A DNA stretch of 64,000 nt from Tulasnella sp. 424 (GCA_019633425.1 WSUB01000049.1:124001-188000), one strand, 5' to 3'; shown: positions 33,798 through 46,328, counted from the stretch's first letter. Numbers and translations: made by a program. Notes: a model not told the origin generated them from the letters alone.

Positions 33798-36767
33798 ATG
33801 TCCCTACACCTCGGACTAACCGAACCTGCCGTCTTCCTACGGCATTCCAGCGATATCGCAGCTTCTGGCCGTCGACGACAGGTATCTGCCGAGGACGGTC
33901 CATCCATCATACGTGGAGTGGTGACCCTCAAGGTCCCTAAACGAACGAGAATCAAGAACATCGAAGTCTTTTTAACAGGAACTGTGGCCACTGAATGGCC
34001 AGAAGGTGCGTAGAAATACGTTTCCTTCGATTTCCGCGGATTCGTCCGTTCTGGGCAAGTGTTCTAATTCTGTTAAATGGTGACGTAGGTATCGGTCCGC
34101 GACGGGTCGAGATCTCCGAGGAACACACGATCCTTTCCGCCAGAGCAGTCATCTTCAAAGCCGGAGAAACCACACCAGAGCCGGGCTCTCGCCGTGCAAG
34201 GTCACTGGGACCTGGAGTCCAATCGGCTTTTGATAGCGACGATGACAGTGATGAGGAGGAAGAACGCGGTAGACGCCGTTTGCAAACTTCCAGAGAACCC
34301 AGCATATCTCGATCTCCGTCTCCAGATAGTGGGTTTGAGGCTCGACGTGGCGTCAGCGTTGACCAATTGGGCCGACATCGGTATCCTGGCACCGAGCTCC
34401 CCGCATATTACAATGCTTCTCCGGTGTACAGTCCCCAACCAAGCCTTCATAATCTTCCAGAGGAGCAAGGCGGCCCGAGTCAAACCCTGGAAGGACTAAG
34501 GAATGACTTGAGGTCCATGACCGATCGCTACGTTCAATCGCCCGGTATTCAAGGCGCAAGTAAGTCCACCGATGATAACGGTTTAATCGCTCAACTAACC
34601 TATTTCTTCCCTCTAGGATCTCCTTCTGGCATTCGAACCGCACCATCATCAAGACCAGCAACTTCTCGTCCCCCGTCTCTCCGACGCCCTTCGCAATACA
34701 TGGAATCCTTGGCGCTTTCTCCAACGGCCTCTCGGCTCGACTCAGCCTCCTCTCGCTTAGAAGAAGCCGTTCCGAGCCCACCAGCGAACTCTCAAAGGCG
34801 CCCATCATTCTCCCGTGTCTCTCCGGGTGCGGCAGGCTCGAGTCGACCCACTTCAGCTACGCCGGTTTTCTCCGACCCATCGCCATCTGGAACGCCTAAA
34901 ACTTCTGCGCTGGGATTGGACGAGGGTTCGGCTAGCCGAAGAGATAGATCAAGGAACAAGCGTTTTAGCTTCGGTGCGGCGTGGCACGAAGTGAAAGAGC
35001 TTGTCAAACCAGCGATCCTTCGTCCTGGTGTCCAGAACGACCAATCCTTACCCGGCAATCGGACGTCCACCTCCCGACCCCCGTCCCTACGAGAATCAGG
35101 TGCTCAAACGGAATCTCGGAAGCGGGACTCTAGCCGGGGTCGGGATCGGACCGTGGTGGGAAAACTTAGCAGTGCACTTGGTCTTGAAGAAGATAGAAAA
35201 GATGGAGAATGGAAAGAGTTTAAAAAAGGTCTGGCCTCCATTTAGCATCTCGTCTCCTCCTGTGAAAACTCACATTCCTCTTTCAGGAACGTACAACTGG
35301 CCCGTGTCTTTTGTTATCCCACCGGACTCCCCACCGAGCATTCGATGCGATTACGGCTCGGTTACATATCGCATTCGGGCTCAAGCGACCCGAGCTGGAA
35401 CGTTCACTTCTAAACTTGTGGCAAATACCGAAGTCGCTGTAATCTCCTGCCCCAGTGCAGATGATCTCGAAGAAAGCGAGAGCATCATCGTCGAAAGGGA
35501 ATGGGACAACAATCTTCGTTACCTGATCTCACTCTCTGGGAAAAGCTTCCCTCTTGGAGGGACCATCCCTGTGCAATTGACACTCATGCCTTTATCGAAG
35601 ATTTGCATCTATAGACTCAGTGTTGTGCTTGAGGAAAAAGGTACGCAAACTCTCTCTGTTTACAAGCGATGACCTCCGGCTTAAACCTCCCGTCGTCATC
35701 AAACTTCCACAGTCGATTATTATGCGCACCAAGGCAAAACGGCACGGCATGAACCAGCCCGGCGTTGGGAAATCTTAAGCATCAAGGATCCGGACAAATA
35801 CACGCCCCTTTTGCCAATCTTCTCTGATTCAACGGACGCCGCCTTACGAAGCCCTCTTGCACGCCATATCGACGAAGATGACCCGTCCGCAGCGGCTGGC
35901 CAAATCTTGAACCCTACTGGGCCATGGTCCTTCCGGTTTTCTCTCAAGGTTCCAGGTGTGTACGGCTCGTACATCCCGAGAGTCAAGCTCCGTGTATTCA
36001 CCGTGTGGCGTGACGCCGATGTCCACTTGCACTTATGCAGATTGCACAACAAGACTTCACTTTACCAACAAGTACACCAAAGCCAAGATTGTCGTGACTC
36101 ATCATGTGAAAATCATCATGAGAGTCGATAGGGGGGATAACTCAGAACTTGACGCGAAGGGAAAGGTGAGACGGCTATTTCCGAGGTCGCCTTGCACTCT
36201 CGACCTGACAAGTTGGCCAATGTAGCGCAAACAGTTTGACATCATTGTCGAGGCGCCAATACAGCTCCTTTCAGTAAGCACAGCCGACTCGAGTCCGCGA
36301 TGCCGTCACCTTATCCTCGTTCCCTTGCAGTGTCGATGTAACCCAGAGTGGATGTCCCTGGTTAGTGCCCCAGACCCCGGAGGGCTTCCACACAATGCTA
36401 ACAACCTTCGATATATTGCCTCTGAACATAGCCAACATATTCCTTATTCCCGTTGGAAACACCCCAGAACTCATACGCCTGTGTTTGCCACTCCAAGCGG
36501 GGCGAAAGCCGCACTACACCAACTGATCACATCCACAACGATCTCGAATTTGCAACTCCGCTTATTGGAGGTGGAACTATGCGGCCTCCGTCCAGCCACC
36601 CAGCACGTTCCCAAGCAGCCCATCAACATTTACCGATCGACTCGCAACCACTGCCTCGCGGTCCGGACAGTCTTGATGACCGAAGCCGGCAATATGCCTT
36701 ACTCGTTTCAGGAAGTGAAAGGGAAAATGGCGAAAGGCCTCCCAGTTACGAATCTGCTGTTGCCTAG
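33798..36767 (+). CDS. Alpha-arrestin (ART/Rod1-like ubiquitin-ligase adaptor), 808 aa
   Basis: This is an adaptor that recruits Rsp5-type HECT ubiquitin ligases to plasma-membrane transporters for endocytosis. Nine exons: 33798-34005, 34089-34559, 34617-35228, 35287-35640, 35713-35955, 36041-36165, 36226-36273, 36331-36360 and 36432-36767. The N-arrestin fold starts at residue 1 and is split by a long Ser/Pro-rich insert (about 80-410). The fold resumes at EWKEFKKG followed by TYNWPVSFVIP. The C-arrestin part includes LHFTNKYTKAKI and CRCNPEWMSLPTYS. The C-terminus ends with ERPPSYESAVA, a PPxY motif (about 800-803) that binds WW domains of the ligase. Intron 2 (57 nt) has no in-frame stop, so it might be retained. 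It lies 10 kb downstream of TRK, a type of cargo such adaptors handle, but no link is shown. Confidence 0.88.
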
Positions 36768-36871
36768 CTAGGGTCGCACAGGTCGGATTCTCAGAACGAA
36801 CATGAGTTTCGTCCGTGGACAAAGGGACGTTGTCGGACAATACTTTACACATTCTGTAGTACTCGTGTACA

Positions 36872-38530
36872 TTACAACTTGGATTGGGGCGAGTCGCCTA
36901 GGTGAAAACCTTCGTCTAGAAGGACATCTTTGGCGAGCTCGGCGAATACAGGGAACAATTCTAATTGAATCGCCGCGTTGGCCGAGGATGCTTGTTTGCG
37001 GACATAACGCGCAGCAATTCCCTGAGATATTATTGCGAGCTGAAGAGTGTAGGGTCAGCCATTCCAGATTCGCACCAATGCATCCAGAGGTAGGGAGTAC
37101 TCGCCCGAAGCAACATCCACGATGAGACAAACGGCATCTCGGCCAGTGGATAGCTCCACGCAGTCAACCGACAGTACTCCCGGTACAGCTCATCCAAGGT
37201 GATAGGTATTTCAGCTTGTGGAGCGTTTTTAAAACCGATCAGTAGCGGGAACTGCGCTTGTTGAGCACGCTTGATCTTATCACATCGTGGGTTCAGCGGG
37301 TCGGCAGCAATGATAAGACAGGAACATACGTGGAACGGCATCGTTAAATTTCCCAGATCTGCCAGCTTCCAATAAAATGAGACATTGACGCAATGTGAAG
37401 AGATCGATTGGACCTACTGGTGAACCAAGCTAAAAACACGTGGAGGTGCATCAGCGCGAGGTCGAAGAAGTCCTGACGATGCACAAGTATCCTGAACGAA
37501 CCGTGCAAAGCTCCCAATCCAGAATACCGATTACCCGTGGTTCGGTCGGATGGAATATTAGATTATCTATCTTATAATCACCGTGAACGATTCGTGACCC
37601 AGTCCTTGCTTCGTCCGGCAGGTTCTCCCTATAGAACTCTGCGAGAGTTTCGAAACCTGGGATCGGACCAATGGTTCTCCCAGTTTCGGGGTCTGCTGCT
37701 TGGGCTTGGGCTGCGGATACGGATGAAAGGGACTTGATTTGTCGAGGGAAGTATGGGTTCCTTGAAGCAAAATCCCCTAAGCCCAGCTCGTCTGGGCTCA
37801 GACGGGCCAGCCTTGCAAGAGCTTCAATCGCGCCAAGCCACCTAAGTCGAGATAGTGAGCGGGGCATCAAGACGCCCCAAAAAGTCGTCCTTACAACAGC
37901 CTTCGCTCCTCAGGTTTGGCTTCTGGCATCCGAACATCCGTGAAGATCCTGCCATCGAGGTACTCCATGACGTAGAACGGCGTGCCGATTACTGAGTTAT
38001 CTTCGCAGAGCACGAAAACTCGAGGAACCGGAACTTTTGAAGAGTGTGGTGTTCCAGTCTTCTGGTTGTATTCATTAATCGCGTGCAAGACTCGAAACTC
38101 GCGTTCTACCGCATGGGCGGTTGGTGACAGCAGGCTGCCTGCAGGTTTTTTCCGAAGGACGAACCGGGACCCCCTGAGCCAAACAAGTTTGTTCAGTGTC
38201 ACTTCCAGATTTCGGGGCGTCTTACATGGCATCTGTCAGGAAATATGTCGGGTTCGACTGGAATCATGTTGCTGAGAACCCGGACTGCGCATAATCCAAA
38301 AAATTGGAAGTTCAAACTCACTTGACCAAACTAAGAAGGCAAAGTGAGCTTTCCATATTTTTCGATTGCTCATTTCATACCTTGAACTGCTTCACCACCA
38401 CTGGGGTGTGGATCGCAGGAACTGCAGACTTGAGGAAGGCGTTCAAACGAGATTCATCTAGGTTGGCTCCTCTCAGCTCGCCATACTCCCCTCCTACTCG
38501 TGCGGATGATCGTTCGGGATTAGTTGACAT
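36872..38530 (-). CDS. Aminoglycoside-phosphotransferase-fold kinase, ACAD10/11-like (390 aa)
   Basis: This is an APH-superfamily small-molecule kinase related to the N-terminal domain of ACAD10/ACAD11; the substrate is unknown. Nine minus-strand exons fit phase: 38530-38381, 38330-38322, 38257-38226, 38173-37895, 37841-37502, 37429-37418, 37365-37330, 37251-37105 and 37039-36872. Visible motifs are [17 protein letters not shown] (ATP-binding Lys), [24 protein letters not shown], catalytic HGDYKIDN (about 243-250), Mg-binding ILDWELCT (about 263-270), [19 protein letters not shown], and [14 protein letters not shown]. Exons 2 (FGQ) and 6 (LGSP) are 9 and 12 nt. Intron 8 starts GCGAGT, another probable GC-AG intron. 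A decayed copy lies at 45.1-45.8 kb. Confidence 0.88.
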
Positions 38531-38904
38531 TATAGTGATGGAGGGTTGATACTGAGTGCGCACTGTTGGAAGGTGACGTTCGTGGTCGTCGAGTGTCGCG
38601 CAACAAGCAGCCGGAAGTCCGGCGCTTATGAAGGAGCTTCCGGCAACCGGGGAACAAATTACCGAAGACACCTGAATCCTCCGTCGTTCATTGCACACAA
38701 CACATTCCAATACTACAAAACTATTTTATTGTCGCTCCGTGCACGTTTTGAATTCAGATAACTGGCATGGCTTGAACAGACAAGCTACGAGAAAGGGAAG
38801 CACGGCTAAGAGAAGCAAAAAGCTGATGGCTGCGCTACTCGTCCAGGAGGTATACGCGGAGGTACACCCGCACGGCATCTGTCTCAAGCAATTCATCGTC
38901 CGCT

Positions 38905-39175
38905 TTAATTAGGAGTTTCGGGTTGAGGTGGGGGTGGAATATGGCTGATGGGCGGGCCTGCTGATTGACCACTGTTCGAGGGTGCTGGCTGCCCAGCAGC
39001 TCCGCGGATCTCAGTACCCCAGGTGTGGTTCTTGTCCCTAGGGATATCGTATCCATTAGTGCCTTAACCCCGTAAATGTGATCTTTTACGAATTCTGGAC
39101 ATACTCGTCATCAGCGACGGAAGGTTGGGGCTTTCCCTTGCTGGAACCAGAGGTATTATTGGCAGGCGAACTCAT
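38905..39175 (-). CDS. Tiny two-exon protein, WGxExRG family member 1 (67 aa)
   Basis: Exon 1 is 39175-39105 and exon 2 is 39037-38905. Exon 1 ends in phase 2. The protein starts MSSP and contains KGKPQPSVADD before the intron. After it come DKNHTWGTEIRG, then a Pro-rich end (PPPPQPETPN). There is no signal peptide or membrane segment. Four further loci (44.05, 46.3, 49.7 and 51.2 kb) share start, intron position, phase and Pro-rich tail, which is why I call it a gene despite its size. It lies 374 bp upstream of the kinase gene on the same strand, an arrangement repeated at 46.3/45.1 kb. The function is unknown. Confidence 0.6.
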
Positions 39176-40910
39176 CTTGTCTGAAATGCTGAGTGTTTAG
39201 AAAGGCGGTATGTATAATGGAGCAGACGGCTGCGACTTACGAGCAAACGATCGAAGGAGACTCGAAGAAATGGGAGATGTGGGGTGTTGCTCAGGCTCAC
39301 TCGACTCGCTTGGTTAAAATACGCTTACAGAGCTGAGACAGATCTGAGAAAATCAGGTCCCGAGGAGTCTGGGGCTTCGGATAGCACAAGACTTCGCGAC
39401 CAACATGCCCGATATAGCTAAGCCGCCCATCCTCAAATCATACTTTTGCACACTTTCGAATATTAGAAACAGCCGGAGTATGATAAGGATCAATCTTAAA
39501 GCCTCTGAAGCCTCCATTTGGCAACGTTGGTATCGAACGAGGTGAAAGCCAAAATTCTGTGATGCGACTTCTTAAACAAGCCGCAAGATTGATCTCCTCG
39601 CCCCTCTTTTTCAAGGTTTACTCGATCTACGAAGGGCACGTTCACATTGGGCATCGATCGCAGACTCGCGTAAGTCAAAAGAAGTGGAGGCGAAGTGACA
39701 AAGGTTGATGCGGATGTAGCCCCAATGAAAAGGTTTCGCCGAGCACAGTTCTGATCAAAAGCGACGTTAACCTTATGTTACGCGGAGAGCCATCCGGCTG
39801 AGAGGGGCAGCAAGGCGGTCTGAACTTCTTCCAAGCCATATTCAACCCCTAAGTTCCCATCCACAAACCACCCGTATCATGCTTCGTGATAACAGGTGCA
39901 GAGAAAGAGGGAGTACGTGCGAGCTGAATGGGAGACGTGGCCGAACCTTGTGATCCTTCCACCTCTCCATCGAGACCGACGTTGTAGGATCCCGCGGCGG
40001 CGGCCATGAGCCCGCAACCTAAAACACACGCAGGTGGAATCGTAGTTTCACGGTCCGTGAAGGCAGAGATGGTGTCGTCTCTATAGGATCGGCCAACGAA
40101 CCCAATGAAGGAATGTGTCTGAAGAGAAGAAACCAACTGAGCGACAGCTTCCCAGAGGCTTTCTCGCGGCCAGATAATTTGACCTAGGCATTGCGCTTGA
40201 TAGGTTGTCTTATTTTGGACCTAATAGCCGGGCATGGCTACGCAATGGAGTGAATTTCAAGTACCTAGTCCCAAAAAACTAGCAGTCCGTTCTTGGCAGC
40301 CTTATGCACAAAAATTGCGCTCCGACTGCTATCCAGGATCTTCCTATCGCACTGGATAATTATATAAAGCCGGGAAAACTTGTAGAAGCGAGAGGTGTTC
40401 TGCCGCAGCCAGTCTGGGAAGAGTGTTCAATGGGAGTCAGGCGTGAATACAAACCCGAGGCATAAGTTCGCCTTCGTCGTGTGATATTGGCATACGGAGA
40501 ATAATCAACTCCACGGCTTGCTATCAACACTCCGCGACCCAATTCATTACACATTCCAATGCAGGTCTTGTTTATACCATATACGTCGAATGAGGGGATG
40601 GAACGGGGCCTGCGGTGGTGAACGAAGGCTTGGCCGGCGGTTAATGAGGCACAAACCAGAACCGAATGCGACTTTTCTTGCGAGGAAAAGGCTGGCGTAA
40701 GTATACGCACTGCCTTACGAGGATGAGCCTACGAGCAAATGAAACACAGAGGACGGTTACGGTGCTTTGTAAATTCTATCTTTTGGAGATCGTCATTTTT
40801 TTTTCTTAGATAATTTGTCCGATGATCTTCCTTTATCTCACGGCTCGTTTTACGCCAGTTTCCTTCCCAATTTCCCTCCTGGTCGCCGTTGACGGCTTAA
40901 GACCTTCATG
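39176..40910. other. Intergenic, no recognised gene
   Basis: The first 300 bp, upstream of the tiny gene, are related to 46630-46930 (CATCCTCAAATCATAC at about 39428 versus GTCCTCAGATCAAAC). Minus-strand frames at 39849-40136 and 40360-40710 have no conserved features. TTATATAAAG at about 40370 could be a TATA box. Confidence 0.4.
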
Positions 40911-43630
40911 ATGATAGCTCCTTTAATAAAGTTGCCTCGCGAACTGTTATTGCTCCGTGCTCGTCGGGTTCCCTTTAAACAAATTGATTCTTGGAGGGTC
41001 TCTGTGGGGCTTCTTGTTGCAAAGCGGGATAAAGAGATGTGTCCGCTGCCGTTGTCGACTACTTTTTGTCATGTCTACGCACTGAGGTTCTTTTCGGTGG
41101 CGGGTCTCTGTCCTCTGAGGCCGAAGAACGTCTTCGTGCTTACTTTGGGAGCTTAATCAATATCCTGTTGGTTGATGAGGTTGCGGCTGAGCTAGACCGC
41201 GAGCATAAGATCGAGGAACGCCGTCGTAAACACAGGGAGTCGCGACGCACTCGCCGTGCTGCTGAAAGTACTGATGCTCGCAATGCCCGGCTTGATTCCT
41301 CCCGTGCTTCCCGGAAAGAGTCCCGTAAAGCCTCTGCAGCCGCGGCCATCGCCTCCGCTGTTCAATCTGATTTAGACTACAATGCGTCTTGGCCACAAAC
41401 ACCCCGTAAGGACTTCATGGAGGCCTGTTGCGAGGATTATGCCGCTCCGACGAATTATAAGCCTCCTCAGGTTTGCTGCTGCTGCTCTCGTGCTCGTCTC
41501 GATGTCAATATATCTGAGCTTGTTATTGACCCTCGGTCTCCTGAAATCTCCCTTTTGGATATGTTGAAGGTGCCATCCGGGGACCTTCGGGCTTCTTTTG
41601 ATTTCCCGTCCTTTCCTCTACTCAGCGGATACATGCCCGACGTTTTGGGTTGCGTGTCTCGTTCGGGAGACATTGTTTTGTTTTTCTGTGAAGACTGCCG
41701 GAGCACTTTGGGTCGAGGCAAGATGCCCCGTTTCGCGCTTGCAAATAATCTTTTCCGTGGCCGCCTTCCGCATCAGTTTCACGACCTTACGTGGGTCGAA
41801 GAAATGGTTTGCTCTATTTATCGCACGACTGCACAGGTCACTCGCCTTTATCACTCGTCAAACCCGACCGACCCCCTGGTGTTTCACGGAAATACATGTG
41901 CACACGATATGAACATCGTTTCAACGGCCACGGTTCTTCCTCGAACTCCCACTGATATATTGGGCCAGCTTTCTGTGGTTTTTGTTGGTCCTGGTCCTCT
42001 GAAGGAATCTGTCCTAAAGTCGGTCTTCCGCATCCGAAAAACCAAGGTCTGGGAGTTTTTGATGTGGCTTAAAGGGAACAACCCTTTGTACAAGGATAGG
42101 CTGTTCAGTCTGGATCACTTGTCCCTGTACGAAGAAGATGGTTGCGTTCCGGGTTTAGAAGATGCCACGATTGTCGATAGCGACCTTCCCGTTGCTGAGA
42201 CTTTTGAACAGGAAACCGCTGGCCTTGAAGCTCATCCCGCCACATTACTCTCGACCGAGACCACTTCTGAAAGTCCTTCCTCGCCGAAAATTTTTCTGGA
42301 AGCCATGGGGGTGTCCGACCCAGAAGGCGATAAGATCACGGGCCGTACCTACACAGCCTCGGCGTTAAGGAACCTTGTCCCAAAAGATAAAGACCGGCCG
42401 GATCTTATTATATCGCGTGGCTCGGATCCGAAGCCCGAGTATAAGAATACGGATCTTTTTCCTGGTATGTTTCCGACCTTATTTCCCTTTGGTTGCGGCG
42501 GGTTTGAAGATCCAAGTCGACCCGTGCCAGTATCTTTTCGGAAGCAAGCAGAGTTTTACTTGGATATCTCCGACCGCTCCTTTCGCTACCATAAGTATTT
42601 CGTTTTTGTGGCTTTGAATATTCTTCAACGACGTACTGCACATTGGCATACTCATTTTACTGTTCGGCGAAGCAATTTTTGACGCCGTTGCTCGTACATT
42701 AGTCGCTCTCTCCCCGGAACTTACTCGTTCTGTCGCCGATCACCTCGAACGCGAAGGTAAAGTGGTGGACCTTTCCCCGGAACAGCTGGAGGTCGTGGAC
42801 CTGCTTACTAAGGTTAACGCGGTTGCTGCTCATATACCTGGTTCTCAAGCTTCAAAAATCAACTTTAATCAAGCTGCGCAATATTGTCCGAGCCTACATG
42901 GGATACATTAGCATGCCGCTTATTTTTTTCACTCTCAATACAAATGCTGCTCACAGTCCGATTATGCAAGTGTTTTTCGGAGATGAGAACGTTGACCTGA
43001 CGAAAAGATTCCCTGTCCTCGCTCCTGCTTCGGAGCGCGCTCTTCGCCTCGCTAAGGACCCTGTCGCCGCTGCCGATTTCTTTCACTTCTCAGTGGTCAA
43101 CTTCTTTGCTCATACGCTGGGTTGGGACTTCAAGCGCTCGAAAAGTTCCGAATCCGGTGGCATCTTGGGCAAAGTACGCGCTTTTTTTGGCACTTGCGAG
43201 TACACGGAGCGTGCCAACCTTCACGGCCACTTCTTAATATGGCTCCAGGGAGGCCTCAACCCATCTGAGCTACACCATAAAATGCGGGAATCGCAAGAGT
43301 TTCAGGATCGCTTTTTTAAATTTTTTGAGCAAGTCATTCATCATCATCTTCCCGACTTTGAATTGCCTGAAGACCCGTCTTTCGAGCCACGTACCCAACG
43401 ACCGCCCACCCCTTCCCTTTATAAAACGATCGAAGAATGGGATGAAGTTTTTCTTACTGAAATCAAAGCGTGCGGTGAGGTCCTACAGCCTCACTTATGC
43501 CGGAAAGTATGTCACAAATATGGCCATGAAGAAAAATGCCGCTTCTAGTTCCCTCACGAGGAAGTCAAGGCCTCGTACTTCGATCCCGAAACAAACTCCG
43601 TTGTGCTTCTGTGTCTCGATCCCACTGTGA
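40911..43630 (+). mobile_element. Truncated, frameshifted Helitron (Rep-like ORF)
   Basis: This is a rolling-circle transposon remnant typical of basidiomycetes. Frames in order: 40911 to about 41036 (start IAPLIKLPRELLLLRARR), 41039-42682, then two further shifted stretches to 43548. The long frame has the cysteine-rich PPQVCCCCSRAR and FCEDCRSTLGRGKMPRFALANNLF region (DUF6570 type). It is followed by PTLFPFGCGGFEDP and FRYHKYFVFVALNILQRR (Helitron-like N domain). The Rep core includes YTERANLHGHFLIW near 43200-43240. Breaks are a frame change near 41036, an extra T in a T run near 42678, another shift near 42862, and a stop replacing a codon at 43546. Homology fades after about 43630. The Pif1-type helicase half is missing, so it cannot be autonomous. 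I could not find its termini. Confidence 0.85.
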
Positions 43631-44050
43631 AGTATTCTCATCTCTAAAATATCCCGCTAGAATCGGGGACTGGTGCTTGCGCCGCTACGATGAGGGATGG
43701 GGAGGTCGAAAAAGCTCCTCAACAAAGAAAGACAAGCAATGCACAATTCTAGTTCGGCAACCGATTACCAAAACGTTCGAAAACATCGCCTCTAAGCAGT
43801 CATTAGTTTGGTGCGTAGACGCACAGAGGGGCTCATGTTATCTGAGAGGTGGGAGACCCGGTGCAATGCGGCCGGTACTGATTATGCCCAAGCGGCATAC
43901 GAGTTGGCCAAAGCACCCTATTTTCACATGAACGCCAACCATCCATTATACATCGCGGTTGTTTACGCTCTAAGGAGAAAGAAAATTACAAAACGGGATG
44001 CACCCGGACATGCTAAGACGCCATCTGCTTGGCCGAGAACCCCGTCCTTT
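43631..44050. other. Unassigned stretch after the Helitron
   Basis: A plus-strand frame at 43808-44113 contains a Cys-Asn-Ala-Ala-Gly...AKAPYFHMNANHPLY stretch. It looks coding-like, but I do not recognise it and it has no start of its own. It overlaps the end of the tiny gene on the other strand. It may be a captured gene fragment in the Helitron. Confidence 0.25.
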
Positions 44051-44313
44051 CTACTTGGGAGATTGCGAAAATGGAGCCGAAGGAGGCGGTTGAACCTTCG
44101 GGTCAGATGGTGAAGAGGCCCCGCTGAGCTGGTCTTCTTGTTTCCCGCGAGCTTCTCCGCCCCACTGATGGTTCTTATCTCTATTGTCGAGTGGCGGTGT
44201 AAAACGAATCAATGATAATGATAATGTTTCCTAATGACTCCGTACCCGGGATCTTCCACCGACGGCTGAGACTTCTCCTTTTCGGAGCCAACATTTTCGG
44301 CTGGGGGGCTCAT
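44051..44313 (-). CDS. Tiny two-exon protein, WGxExRG family member 2 (65 aa)
   Basis: Exon 1 is 44313-44246 and exon 2 is 44180-44051, phase 2 intron. Exon 1 encodes MSPPAENV, then EKEKSQPSVEDP. Exon 2 encodes DKNHQWGGEARGKQED and a Ser/Pro-rich end. The donor is GTACGG, as in member 4. The upstream flank (about 44320-45030) resembles the flank of member 4 (about 49970-50640), sharing ATCCTACTCAGCAC. The two loci therefore arose by duplication. It lies just downstream of the Helitron remnant on the opposite strand. The function is unknown. Confidence 0.6.
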
Positions 44314-45129
44314 GATCGTGATGCCAGAGTATGATCAGGAGAAGGTGGGCAAGGGGTGAGAATGATTGTATGAGCTCAGGAGTCAATGGTCGATGGTCCA
44401 AAGTCAGGGAAGTGGAGCTGGATTCAAACGCAAGATGATCCGGTATAAGAACTGAGCAGACTAGAATCGTCTACGCGACGCGTTTCATACTGCTACAGCG
44501 AGGGCTCACTAGATTCGGACACGCGCTTCTAGCGCCGTCGATTTCGGATCAGTGAACACGATGAGAGCAACCATTTGATTGGGATACGGGCAGATTGGGG
44601 CTGCGCCCTGTCAACACCCCTGCTTCTCCCACCCCCATTCGGTGTTGGTGCAACGATCCTACTCAGCACGCTGGACCCGGTACCTGCTTCATGAAGAGGG
44701 TTTAGCCTAGGCTCTTATGAAGCCCCATTGCGTGATCCCGTAGCTTTGGGAGGGCAGTCATGAGTTGGGCAAAGTCGAGGGAGCCACTGCACCAGGAGGG
44801 AGGGCAGCGTGTAAAGCTCATGGTTAACCTTATTTACGCGAGGAAAAATATGGGAAAATATTCCAAACGACGTCAGAGGCTTTTCGAGATCTCCCCAAAC
44901 CTGCTTCGAAGCCCAAGCCCACCAGAGGTTCGGGTTCCCTCGAACGACTTCCCCCATCTCTCTCCCCGCGTGACGTTTGAGCCAAGTCTAAGTCGTTTGC
45001 ATACGAACAGGAAATGTGGCGGAACGATGCAGTAGTTTACTGCTTCATTTGAACATAGGAAAGGAAGTTGTGTTGGGCAGCATTGTCAAGCACCCATTTC
45101 CCAGCAAATTCTTCTTGTAGAACTGCGTG

Positions 45130-45840
45130 AGGGGGACCGGGATCAAACGTATGGCTTTTCAAGTCTTGTGGTCTGCTGCTCGGGCTTGGGCAGATGTAAG
45201 GGACTTGATTTGTTGAGGAAGGTACGGATCCCTTGGAGCAGAACCCCCTAAGCCCAGCTTGCCCTAGCCCAGACGGCTAACTGTACAAGGACTTCAGTCG
45301 CGCCAAACCACCGAAGCTGAGACAGCGAATAATGCGTTAAGGCATTCCGTGAGATCTACCCTTCCAAGTTCCAACAACCTTCGCTCTTCGGGTCAGGCTT
45401 ATGGAAACGGACCCTGTCGAAGGCACTCCCTGACATGGAACGGCGTAATGATTACCGAGTTGTCTTCTCCGAGAAAGAAAACTCGAGGAACAGTGACCTT
45501 TGATGATCGTGGTACTCCAGACTTCCAGTAGCCATTATTTATCGCGTACACGCCTAAAAACTCGCTGGAGACAGCAGGCAGCCTGCAGGTTTTCCCCACA
45601 AGGAACCAAGACCCTCCGGGACCAATCAAACTCACTCGGTAGTTATTCTAGGTAGTGGGGGAGCCCTATATGGCATCTAGAAGAACATATGTCGGTTTCG
45701 GAATAATGACCTTGGCTACGGGCGATGCAAAAATCGGCGGCTCAAACTCACTCGACCAAGCCAGAAGGGTGCAGTGAGCTTGGAATATTGCTCAATAAAG
45801 CCTTTCTTATTTCATTCCTCGAACTTTTTACTATAAATAG
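45130..45840 (-). pseudogene. Decayed copy of the APH-fold kinase gene
   Basis: It matches 37680-38390 of the intact kinase, in the same orientation, covering exon 5 back to exon 1 including introns. Shared stretches include GGGACTTGATTTGT, CCCCTAAGCCCAGCT, CTCGAGGAAC and CAGCCTGCAGGTTTT. A frame at 45635-45399 still encodes SSKVTVPRVFFLGEDNSVI. The ERE(F/Y) helix of exon 4 is largely deleted, and the catalytic HGD segment and 3' half are absent, so it cannot be active. It lies downstream of tiny gene member 3, copying the arrangement at 36.9-39.2 kb. Confidence 0.85.
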
Positions 45841-46328
45841 GGTCTGGGCCTCAGGCCTATAGACTGGAAGGCATTCACGTCCACGAGACATCGAGGTCTT
45901 TTAGCTCGTCTCGCTTCCCTCGTCTGTTGCTCTTTGAAATTTGTAGCTATTGTAGAGCCCAAGTGCTTCATGTTGTTGAGAATGGCGGTCTCGATTCGCT
46001 GCATACTTTGCAAGGCATATGTCGACACGAAGTCCGGCGCCTGAACGCGTATGCCAGCGGCTGCCGGGAAAATGTGTTACCGAAATCCGATTGTGGACGT
46101 CGGGCGCATAAGTCCTAAGGCCTCTTTGTTTGTGGCTCCATGGATTTGAACAGCTGGCGCGACTTATACTAGCAAGTTACAAGAGAGGGGGTTCCGAAAC
46201 ATACATCCATCAAAAAGAGAGAGATGACCAGGTAGAAAAGTTGATTCCACTCCTTGTCCGGGAGAACGCCCGCACGGCATCTGTGTAGCCATGGATACAG
46301 TATTGTTGTACAAGTGATGGATGAGTTC

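Noticed and set aside
45831..46028. Minus-strand frame starting MSTYALQSMQRIETAILNN
   Set aside because: It is helical in appearance and has an ATG, but it has no counterpart upstream of the intact kinase and no other support. It is left unannotated.
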